Origin: an uncultured Alphaproteobacteria bacterium
GTDB lineage: Bacteria; Pseudomonadota; Alphaproteobacteria; CAAHEQ01; UBA3637
Length of the DNA stretch: 25,818 bases
Direction of reading: 5' to 3'
Assembly (NCBI GenBank): GCA_937935995.1
Contig: CALGXF010000043.1
Span: 1 to 25,818, forward strand
The stretch's first letter is position 1; each line of letters begins with the position of its first letter. The notes under the pieces were generated by a model. It did no database searches. It saw nothing but the letters and a program-made list of their open reading frames with translations, and was not told the DNA's origin. Both the position numbers and the translations under genes were made by a program. Positions 1-6,466 of this stretch are shown here, one piece after another.

Positions 1-8
1 GGGGGGGG
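1..8. other. Terminal G-run, probable assembly or library artefact
   Basis: The window opens with eight consecutive G bases in an otherwise AT-rich region, immediately before a plausible promoter and ribosome-binding site. The opposite end also carries a G-run, there joined to adapter sequence, so this run is best treated as non-genomic. The sequence alone cannot rule out a real G8 tract. Confidence 0.6.
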
Positions 9-48
9 TATGATATACTCCTGTTTAAACAAAATTTAGGAGTTGATA

Positions 49-2484
49 ATGATTCGCGTTGAAAGTAGTTTGAACACAAAAGGGAGCGTTTTTTCTTTCT
101 GTCAATCGACGAACAGCGGACGTACGTTGCTTGAAATGTTAGCTGTTTTAGCAATTGTTGCTATTTTATCCGTTGGGGCTGTGGCCGGTTTTATTTACGC
201 AATGAATAAATATCGGGCGAATGTGACAATTCAGGATGTTTCTTTGCTGGCATCGACGATTACAACAAATGCGGATTTTGAAAAAGCAACTGATGAAGGG
301 ATTATCTCTGTCACTGAATTAACAATGTCTCGAACCGGAACCGGATACCCTATATCAGCTACGCGCGTTAATGCGGATGTATTTACGGTAACAGTGTCAG
401 ATGTTCCCAAAAGGGTGTGCCGTCACATCATCAAAGGCCCCAATCCGTCCGATTTTTATATTGAAGTTAATCGTGTTTCATCCAAAGACGTGGGAACTGC
501 AGTCTGTACACAAGAAAAAAATATACTTGATTTTTATTTTGATGCATATGAAAACCAAGATTCTTGCGGTGGTCAAATTTGTGTAAACGGACATGTGTGT
601 GACGAAGAAACACAAGCGTGTGTATGTCCGTCCGATAGGCATGACGAAAACGGTTTTTGTGTTTGTAACGATGGGATGGAAGAATGCGGCGGGAGATGTT
701 ATAACGTCTGTGATGTTTCCAAACCCGGAATGGATCCTTTTGGAAAAAGAGATCCCGTTTCATGTATGTGTTTATGTGATGAAGCGAACGGTTTTGTGTC
801 CAGCGGTGAAAAATGCATGTGTCCGATGGGTTTTATTTTGGTTCAAAATCAATGTAAAGAATTCGGATGCCGCGGCGGTACTCCGCAAAGCAACGATTGG
901 ACGTGCTACATCGGTGGCGAACGATGCGGAGCCAGTTGTACGGAATTGGGATCGTGCGTTTATGGGTATTGTTCCAATCAGTGTGCCGATGAAAATGCTT
1001 TTACCTACGCACCGACTATGAAATATTACGGATGCAAAACGGATTTAAACACAATATGTACCCGTATGGGATCCAGTTATCAATGCGATGGCCCCACAGG
1101 CGGTGTTTGCGGATCCGCATGCCCGTCTATTGATGGTGTCAACTGTATTAACGGAGATTGTCATGACAGATGTACGGCGTATAATGCGGAACACGGTACA
1201 TCCCTTGAATGGGGACAAGCATCCCCTTATTGGGGATGTTACAATCCGGATAATGGTCTTGCCTGTTCACAGAGCTGGGGTGCTTATAGTTGCAGTAAAG
1301 GGGATGTAAAACTCTGTGCTTTCAAATGCGATATAACGGGAAACAATTGTCAAACAAATATTTGTGACGGAACGTGTCCGAATAATGCTGTTTACTCCCT
1401 TGTCGGTAACCAAGCCAGATGTACGTATCCGAGCGGTATTTATTGTACCCCAAACAGTGAAGCATGTTATTTTTCAACTGGAAAAATGTGCGGATCCGGT
1501 TGTATGGGAATGGACATCAGTCTGTGTCAATCAGGTGTTTGCGATGAAACAATATGTACGGCTTTGGGATATACGCATACGCTTCAATTTGGAAACAGGG
1601 GCGGATGTACAAATCCGGCCAACGGTGTCACATGTGTACCGGTTAACGGCAAATTCAGTTGTTATACCGCGGATGGCGCTTTATGCGGTTCATCGTGTAC
1701 GGATTTAAGTGCTGCCGGATGTCCCGATTGTTTGAACAACTTTGAATGTCCTGTGGGATGGACGGTGACATATGCCCAAAATTTGGGAGGTATAAAAGAA
1801 AACGCGTGTACGAAAGACGGCATTGTTTGTTTGGAAAAATCAAAGATTTGCAGATTGGGTCAAGGGGATACGTGTGCGGATGGGTGTACGTTGGACGGCA
1901 ACTGTACAAATGGGGATTGTTCAGCTGCGTCAGCCGGTTGTCCGGCTTATATGACATTTGGTTGGGTCGTCACTGCCCATACCGAACAACAGTATTATGG
2001 GTGCATTGATTTAGAAACAGGCATTAAATGTTATCGGCGCGGATCTGCGTATAATTGTTATACAGCCGCTACAGCTTCCTGCGGAACTGGATGTACTGTT
2101 GACGGGCGTTCATGTGCGGCAGGTGTCTGCCGGTGTGATGAAGGATACGAACTTGTTGACGGTACGTGTCAGCCATCATCAGGGCTGATTATTTGTACCG
2201 GTTCACAATGTTTTATCGGAACCAATCCGTGCGGTGCCGGATGCCAAGAAGATGGGACTCTCTGTGATGTTGGGGCCTGTACGGTTCAAGAAGCCGTCTG
2301 TCCTTCGGGCAGCCGCTTTGGTAAGGTAACCAATGAATTTTACGGTTGTATCAATGAAACAAGCTATGTTGCTTGTTACAAATACGGAACAGCTTATACC
2401 TGTTATTACAAAGGGAATCAATGCGGAACAGGGTGTCATGCCGACGGTACCGGCGGTACGTGCGATTCGGGATGCCGGGATTAA
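49..2484 (+). CDS. Type IV prepilin-like N-terminus fused to a long Cys-rich repeat ectodomain
   Basis: 811 residues from ATG 49, chosen over a TTG at 43 because AGGAG at 38-42 sits 6 bases before the ATG. Residues 24-50 form a class III (prepilin) signal: Gly24 before the predicted cleavage, Glu at mature position 5 (E29), then a hydrophobic helix. Residues 50-160 look like a small pilin head with two cysteines. From residue 173 the protein becomes EGF-like and then a series of nine Cys-rich modules, each marked by a CGxGC-type motif at residues 293, 354, 423, 481, 546, 609, 678, 728 and 792. I count 89 cysteines, 88 after removal of the leader. By family knowledge the N-terminus should be cut by a PilD-type peptidase and inserted into a pilus or pseudopilus. 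The disulphide-rich tail would then face outward, perhaps for adhesion (inference). No known full-length homologue comes to mind. The gene is convergent with the downstream glycosylase, sharing TTAA. Confidence 0.85.
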   Translation: MIRVESSLNTKGSVFSFCQSTNSGRTLLEMLAVLAIVAILSVGAVAGFIYAMNKYRANVTIQDVSLLASTITTNADFEKATDEGIISVTELTMSRTGTGYPISATRVNADVFTVTVSDVPKRVCRHIIKGPNPSDFYIEVNRVSSKDVGTAVCTQEKNILDFYFDAYENQDSCGGQICVNGHVCDEETQACVCPSDRHDENGFCVCNDGMEECGGRCYNVCDVSKPGMDPFGKRDPVSCMCLCDEANGFVSSGEKCMCPMGFILVQNQCKEFGCRGGTPQSNDWTCYIGGERCGASCTELGSCVYGYCSNQCADENAFTYAPTMKYYGCKTDLNTICTRMGSSYQCDGPTGGVCGSACPSIDGVNCINGDCHDRCTAYNAEHGTSLEWGQASPYWGCYNPDNGLACSQSWGAYSCSKGDVKLCAFKCDITGNNCQTNICDGTCPNNAVYSLVGNQARCTYPSGIYCTPNSEACYFSTGKMCGSGCMGMDISLCQSGVCDETICTALGYTHTLQFGNRGGCTNPANGVTCVPVNGKFSCYTADGALCGSSCTDLSAAGCPDCLNNFECPVGWTVTYAQNLGGIKENACTKDGIVCLEKSKICRLGQGDTCADGCTLDGNCTNGDCSAASAGCPAYMTFGWVVTAHTEQQYYGCIDLETGIKCYRRGSAYNCYTAATASCGTGCTVDGRSCAAGVCRCDEGYELVDGTCQPSSGLIICTGSQCFIGTNPCGAGCQEDGTLCDVGACTVQEAVCPSGSRFGKVTNEFYGCINETSYVACYKYGTAYTCYYKGNQCGTGCHADGTGGTCDSGCRD
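904..2481 (+). repeat. Nine degenerate Cys-rich protein repeats within the pilin fusion
   Basis: At protein level the repeat runs roughly C-Y-x3-G-x2-C-G-x-G-C-x3-D-G-x2-C-x2-G-x-C, then a CP-containing turn, then an aromatic-rich stretch ending YYGC, a G-x2-C step and G-x2-Y-x-C. Successive CGxGC motifs lie 61, 69, 58, 65, 63, 69, 50 and 64 residues apart. The third copy has C-A-F-K-C and the sixth C-A-D-G-C instead of CGxGC, and the seventh is shorter in its middle. The last copy stops just after its first half. The DNA copies are diverged, so this is an old protein repeat and not a recent tandem duplication. Confidence 0.8.
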
Positions 2485-3266
2485 TCGATTCCCAATTCAT
2501 CCATTTTTTGACGAATGGTCAAGATGTCTTTCCATGCCAAGCGTTTTTGAATCGGATTTCTTAACAAAAAGGCGGTATGCAAAATCGCCATTGCCGGAAT
2601 CGGGCTGTCCATTCCGGCTGTTTGATAAGTTGTCCAATTTCCGCGCATTTTCATGATACCCGACGGTTGACCCAGCAAAGAGCTCATAGAAACACCGCCA
2701 ATCATCACCAAAATTTTGGGGCGCAACAATTCGATATGCCGCTCAATGAAAGGCATACACAAGGAAATTTCCGAACTGGACGGATTGCGGTTTCCGGGCG
2801 GCCGCCAAGGAATGATATTAGAAATATACGCATTCTTTTTGCGATCTAACCCGACAGAAGCCATGATTTTATCCAAAAGCTGTCCGCTGACACCGACAAA
2901 GGGGCGACCGAGCCGGTCTTCGTCTGCACCGGGTGCTTCGCCGACGAACATCACCGGCGCATCTTGCGGGCCTTCTCCGAAAACAGTATTTTTGGCTGTT
3001 TTTTTCAAAGCACACCCGTTGAAATCCATAACAGCTTGACGCAATTCATCCAATGTTTGCGCGCATTTAGCCAGTTCAATCGCGCCTTCCAACAAATTAT
3101 CCGGAACAATCGGTTCGGGTTTGGGCAAAACCGGCGGTTCCGTCAAAACTTTTTTAAGAAGGACTTTTTCTTCGGGCATGTTCAACCGATTGAGCGGATG
3201 TTCGCCGATTGTCTCGGTCACGCCCGCGGTTACATACCATTCTAAAATTTCTTTTTTCGAGTTCAT
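2481..3266 (-). CDS. Uracil-DNA glycosylase, family 4-like (alphaproteobacterial form)
   Basis: 261 residues. Removes uracil from DNA as the first step of base excision repair in the cytoplasm. The UDG core starts near residue 85. Motif 1 is GEAPG at 109-113 followed by the ED...GRPFVG segment. The second conserved segment is IPWRPPGNR at 152-160, and the HxxxLL motif is H230-T-A-F-L-L. Family 4 enzymes usually bind a [4Fe-4S] cluster with four cysteines. Here only C85 and C170 align, while F82 and W154 occupy the other two positions, so a normal cluster is unlikely. From memory, alphaproteobacterial members share these changes. The N-terminal 80 residues are a low-conservation extension. No Shine-Dalgarno precedes ATG 3266, and a -10 box lies nine bases upstream, suggesting a leaderless mRNA. 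The 3' end overlaps the pilin gene by TTAA. Confidence 0.88.
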   Translation of the reverse strand: MNSKKEILEWYVTAGVTETIGEHPLNRLNMPEEKVLLKKVLTEPPVLPKPEPIVPDNLLEGAIELAKCAQTLDELRQAVMDFNGCALKKTAKNTVFGEGPQDAPVMFVGEAPGADEDRLGRPFVGVSGQLLDKIMASVGLDRKKNAYISNIIPWRPPGNRNPSSSEISLCMPFIERHIELLRPKILVMIGGVSMSSLLGQPSGIMKMRGNWTTYQTAGMDSPIPAMAILHTAFLLRNPIQKRLAWKDILTIRQKMDELGID

Positions 3267-3275
3267 TTTTTTGTT

Positions 3276-3303
3276 ATTTTAAAAGAAAAAGGCTGTATTT
3301 CAA
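3276..3303 (-). promoter_or_regulatory. Predicted sigma70-type promoter of the uracil-DNA glycosylase gene
   Basis: On the minus strand TTGAAA (3303-3298) and TAAAAT (3281-3276) are separated by 16 bp, each matching the consensus at five of six positions. The -10 box ends nine bases before the ATG at 3266, so transcription should start within about three bases of the start codon. A second possible -10, TATAAT at 3319-3314, lacks a convincing -35. Confidence 0.5.
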
Positions 3304-3332
3304 ATTAATTTTCATTATACTATACAAAGTTT

Positions 3333-3361
3333 TTGGGAAAATGACGAGTCTAAAATATAAA
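3333..3361 (+). promoter_or_regulatory. Predicted promoter of the TPR lipoprotein gene with a GANTC site in the spacer
   Basis: TTGGGA (3333-3338) and TATAAA (3356-3361) are 17 bp apart. A GAGTC (3346-3350), a match to the CcrM methylation motif GANTC, lies inside the spacer. In Caulobacter, GcrA acts with RNA polymerase at methylated GANTC sites near or between the core promoter elements, and gcrA is present in this window. The start codon follows about 14 bases after the -10 box, without a clear Shine-Dalgarno. Confidence 0.4.
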
Positions 3362-3375
3362 AAGTGTTTTACGAA

Positions 3376-5169
3376 ATGAAAAAAAGAACGGTCTGCCTGC
3401 TTATTCTGATAAGCATTGTCTTATCGGCCTGTGTTTATTTTTCGGCACCGCGCGGGAAAAAAATGTTGCCGCCGGCGTTGGTCGAAGAAGACACAATGAG
3501 CGAAATGGATCAGGCTTTTTATGCGGCCATCGGGAACAGAACGTATCGCCCGGCGCCGGATACGGCTGATTTCGGGGCTTTTTTGGCAGCTGCTTTTGCC
3601 AAAACACAAAACGATTTTGAAACATCGGCGGCGTTGTATGCCAAAGCGCTTGAACAGGATCCGGAAAGCCCGGATTTGCTGGCAAACACTTTTTTAATGT
3701 ATGTTTTATCCGGAAATGTTCCGGCTGCCGTTCCTTATGCGGCTCGGGAAGTTAACCTAAATCCAGGCAATATTTTACCGCGATTGGTTTTGTTTTCGGA
3801 TTTAATTGCTCAAAAGCAATTCGAAGAAGCGCGCGGCGTTCTGAACGAGCAACGGGCTTATATGCAAAGCGAACTGTTTGAAGCTTCTTTATTCCCGCTG
3901 ATGGAAGCATGGACTTATGTCGGCGAGAATAATCAGAAAAAAGCGTTGGCGGCATTGGCACCGCTTTTAAAGGTGAAGGGACTCGAGGGATATTACTATC
4001 TCCATGAAGGGTTGATTTTAGATTATTTCGGTGAAAATGCCAAAGCTTCGGCGGCGTATGACCGGTTGATGCAATCCGAAGACGGGCAATCGGTGCGCAG
4101 CATGTTGGTCGTTTATGATTTTTATCGGCGAACCAATCAGCTTCAAAATCGCCCTGATTTTGTTAAATTGTATGAAGCCATGCAAAATGCCAGCTTTGTT
4201 TCCAAAGATATGATGACTAATCCGCGGGAAAAATATCGGGCTTTAAGTGCGGCAGACGGCTTATCTATGGTTTATTTTGACATCGGCAGTTTGGTCAGCC
4301 AAGTTGAAAGTTATGAAACGGCCTTGTATTTGATTCAGTTGGCTTTGTATTTAAATCCGGGGTCTTCCATTAACAAGTTGTTTTTGGGCGAAGTTTTGGA
4401 TGCAATGGATCAACAGGAAATGGCAAATGCCGTTTATCGCTCTGTAACGCCTGATAAAGATTTATATCGATCCATGCAGTTGCGGTTGATTATGAGTTTG
4501 CAAAAAACAGGGCATTTAACCGAAGCGCAAAAAGAATTGGCACGGTTGATTGAAGAATATCCCGGCATCCCGATTTATTATATGACTCAAGGCGATTTGT
4601 ATCGGGAAATGCAAAACTATCCGCAGGCTATCGTTTCTTATCAAAAAGCATTGGAAACGTTCCGGTTGAAAGAAGACCCGCAGGCATCGGTTTTATACTT
4701 TAATTTGGCTGTGTGTTATGAACAAACGGATCAGTTGGATAAGACGGATGAATTGTTGCAAAAAGCGGTTTCTTTAGATCCGAAAAATCCGATTTATTTG
4801 AATTACTTGGGCTATACATGGGTGGAACGCGGCAAAAATCTGCCTCAGGCTTTGGCGATGATTCAAACGGCCGTGGAGCAAGTTCCGGATGACGGGAATT
4901 TGTTGGATAGTTTAGGGTGGGCTCATTACATGATGGGCGATTATGAAAAGGCGCTTCCCGTTATGGAAAAAGCGGTGGAAAAAGAGGCCGGTAATGCGAT
5001 TATAAATGAACATTTAGGCGATATTTATTGGCGATTGGGGCGGTATCGGGATGCTCGTTTTCAATGGGCGCATGCGCGTAGTTTAAAACAACACAACACA
5101 GATCGGTTAAAAGCGCGAATTGATGAAAAAATTAAAAACGGTTTGCCGCCGGTTACCGAATCTCATTAA
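3376..5169 (+). CDS. TPR-repeat lipoprotein
   Basis: 597 residues from ATG 3376. An in-frame GTG at 3364 is possible, but the ATG places a textbook lipoprotein signal at the N-terminus: MKKR, a hydrophobic stretch, then lipobox L16-S17-A18-C19. The mature protein is probably anchored to the outer membrane through Cys19 and faces the periplasm. From about residue 50 to 590 it is a chain of tetratricopeptide repeats. The clearest are near the C-terminus (LNYLGYTWVERG, LDSLGWAHYMMGDYEKAL, INEHLGDIYWRLGRYRDA), closely resembling a TPR protein conserved across Alphaproteobacteria. TPR superhelices bind protein partners, and the partner here is unknown. The gene is convergent with the ankyrin-like gene. 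If that gene is frameshifted, the two share TTAA at 5166-5169. Confidence 0.85.
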   Translation: MKKRTVCLLILISIVLSACVYFSAPRGKKMLPPALVEEDTMSEMDQAFYAAIGNRTYRPAPDTADFGAFLAAAFAKTQNDFETSAALYAKALEQDPESPDLLANTFLMYVLSGNVPAAVPYAAREVNLNPGNILPRLVLFSDLIAQKQFEEARGVLNEQRAYMQSELFEASLFPLMEAWTYVGENNQKKALAALAPLLKVKGLEGYYYLHEGLILDYFGENAKASAAYDRLMQSEDGQSVRSMLVVYDFYRRTNQLQNRPDFVKLYEAMQNASFVSKDMMTNPREKYRALSAADGLSMVYFDIGSLVSQVESYETALYLIQLALYLNPGSSINKLFLGEVLDAMDQQEMANAVYRSVTPDKDLYRSMQLRLIMSLQKTGHLTEAQKELARLIEEYPGIPIYYMTQGDLYREMQNYPQAIVSYQKALETFRLKEDPQASVLYFNLAVCYEQTDQLDKTDELLQKAVSLDPKNPIYLNYLGYTWVERGKNLPQALAMIQTAVEQVPDDGNLLDSLGWAHYMMGDYEKALPVMEKAVEKEAGNAIINEHLGDIYWRLGRYRDARFQWAHARSLKQHNTDRLKARIDEKIKNGLPPVTESH

Positions 5170-5226
5170 CCTAAACCGGACAGATTCAGTTGACGCTTTT
5201 TGCCGTCAAAGAGGGTGATGCTTGAA
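5166..5226 (-). other. Probable out-of-frame 3' end of the ankyrin-like gene
   Basis: Beyond the TAA that ends the ankyrin-like frame at 5227, the minus strand stays open in another frame until a TAA at 5168-5166. It encodes a protein-like tail, FNSSITLFDGKKRQLNLSGLG. A single extra base near 5227-5240, or two missing ones, would join it to the main frame. The resulting stop would overlap the TPR gene by TTAA, exactly as at three other convergent junctions in this window. It may be a real frameshift, an assembly error, or a chance open stretch of about 20 codons. Confidence 0.4.
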
Positions 5227-6309
5227 TTAAACAGGTCCCAGACCCGGCAGATAATCTTCGATAATTTGTTCTTGAACCGGCGTGGGAACGGTTGCTTTGA
5301 CAACCACACGCGGTGCGACGGGCGTTCCAAAATCAAATTCGCCTTGTAATGCATTTAATGTTTCTTTGACACTGCTGACGGCGTTGTTGACAGCTTGAGC
5401 CGTTTTTTCCAACGAAGAAGATTGTGTTTTGTTTGATTTAATGTTTCTGAATCCGGCCAGATAATAAACATAGCTTAAGTAATTACGATCCGATTCCTGT
5501 TCAATGGGATCCAACCTGTCCAACCGTTTTTCAAGATATGTTTTTGCTTTTTCCAAATTGATGGCCGCCGTATAATCAGCTTCCCGCGGCAGATTGCGAA
5601 TGACTTCGCACATGGTTTTGACTTCAAACGGATAGCCGGTTTTGCACAACAAAGAAAACAATGTTTCTCCGTCCGCATTTTGGTGCGTTAACAACGGCAC
5701 ATTGCTTCCGTACGGGAAATTTTCCGTTGACGGCAATTTTTTGGCAATATATTGATGGGCCGGCAATTTCAAATAATACATTAACGGTGTATCGCCGGTC
5801 GGTTCCAACCCGAGCGCTTTATAATCGGGAACAAACGTCAAAGAAGCACCTGCCCGAACCAATTGCATTCCAAGTTTAAAATCATCGCGCGGAGCCGCAA
5901 AAGCCATTAAAGCCATATTCAATTGGGCTTTGTTTTTTAAGGAAGACGTCCAGTTTCTGCGCGAGAACTGCAAAACGGCCGAAATAATGCGGGCATCATT
6001 CGTTTCAATGGCCAGATGCAACAAATCTTTCGGATGTTTTTTATCGGGAACATACGAAGCAACGTCCGGATTTTCGTAAATCAGCCGGCTTAAACAATAA
6101 AGCGTTGTGTTTTGAAATGATGATTTTGTCGAATGCTGCGAAGCTTCTTTCATCAACGAAAGGGCATGGCGGTAATCCATATCAAGTGCGCAACGTTCCG
6201 GATGGGTTTCGGAATCAAAAGGAGCCAGTGCATAATATCCCTCCACTAATTTGGGGTGGAAACGTGCATCTGACGGTTGAATAAGCTCTTGTGTATCATT
6301 CGCTCTCAT
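5227..6309 (-). CDS. Ankyrin-repeat-like protein of unknown function
   Basis: 360 residues from ATG 6309. A longer reading frame extends to 6360, but GGGAGG at 6322-6317 ends 7 bases before ATG 6309 and a strong promoter lies inside the longer frame, so the shorter start is preferred. Four degenerate ankyrin-like helix pairs can be seen at about residues 93-120 (DLLHLAIETNDARII), 127-160 (ending VRAGASLTFVPD), 170-195 (GDTPLMYYL) and 211-240 (DGETLFSLLCKTGYPFEV). No signal peptide or membrane segment is visible, so it is probably cytoplasmic, or exported by an unrecognised route. The C-terminal 100 residues are charged, then proline- and valine-rich. Ankyrin proteins mediate protein binding. 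A host-directed role is possible but unsupported here. The 3' end may be frameshifted. Confidence 0.7.
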   Translation of the reverse strand: MRANDTQELIQPSDARFHPKLVEGYYALAPFDSETHPERCALDMDYRHALSLMKEASQHSTKSSFQNTTLYCLSRLIYENPDVASYVPDKKHPKDLLHLAIETNDARIISAVLQFSRRNWTSSLKNKAQLNMALMAFAAPRDDFKLGMQLVRAGASLTFVPDYKALGLEPTGDTPLMYYLKLPAHQYIAKKLPSTENFPYGSNVPLLTHQNADGETLFSLLCKTGYPFEVKTMCEVIRNLPREADYTAAINLEKAKTYLEKRLDRLDPIEQESDRNYLSYVYYLAGFRNIKSNKTQSSSLEKTAQAVNNAVSSVKETLNALQGEFDFGTPVAPRVVVKATVPTPVQEQIIEDYLPGLGPV

Positions 6310-6316
6310 CAACAAG

Positions 6317-6322
6317 CCTCCC
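6317..6322 (-). promoter_or_regulatory. Shine-Dalgarno fixing the ankyrin-like start
   Basis: GGGAGG on the minus strand, 7 bases before ATG 6309. It lies inside the alternative longer reading frame and shows that the upstream 17 codons are not translated as coding sequence. Confidence 0.7.
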
Positions 6323-6331
6323 GATAAACAT

Positions 6332-6360
6332 AGAATATCAAAAAAAGCATCACTTGTCAA
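6332..6360 (-). promoter_or_regulatory. Predicted sigma70-type promoter of the ankyrin-like gene
   Basis: Minus-strand TTGACA (6360-6355), a perfect -35, is followed after 17 bp by TATTCT (6337-6332), matching four of six positions. Transcription should start near 6325, giving a leader of about 15 bases that carries the Shine-Dalgarno. Confidence 0.65.
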
Positions 6361-6453
6361 ATAGTTAAAGAATTTATTTTCGGTTGGGCGATGAAATATG
6401 TTTTGTATCTTTCTTTAATATTTGTTAAACTTTTTTGTAGTACCTTATGCGGT

Positions 6454-6459
6454 AAGGAG
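6454..6459 (+). promoter_or_regulatory. Shine-Dalgarno selecting a GTG start
   Basis: AAGGAG lies 7 bases before GTG 6467. No other start codon nearby in this frame has a comparable site. It therefore fixes the beginning of the GGDEF/EAL protein and rejects a TTG at 6422. Confidence 0.75.
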
Positions 6460-6466
6460 AAAGCAC

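Noticed and set aside
9..19. TATGAT or TATACT as a -10 box for the pilin fusion gene
   Set aside because: Any -35 element would fall in the artefactual G-run or beyond the contig end, so the promoter cannot be supported.
43..51. TTG at 43 as the start of the pilin fusion
   Set aside because: It overlaps the spacing after AGGAG (38-42). ATG 49 is correctly placed and a better start codon.
904..2481. CRISPR array or DNA-level tandem repeat in the Cys-rich region
   Set aside because: The periodicity exists only at protein level. The nucleotide copies are strongly diverged and there are no identical direct repeats with regular spacers.
5166..5354. Independent 62-codon minus-strand gene overlapping the 3' end of the ankyrin-like gene
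   Set aside because: Only its last 20 codons look protein-like. It is better explained as the frameshifted tail of the larger gene.
6361..6453. Promoter for the GGDEF/EAL gene
   Set aside because: Several TTG-containing hexamers occur in this AT-rich stretch, but none pairs with a good -10 at 16-18 bp in a position compatible with the Shine-Dalgarno at 6454.
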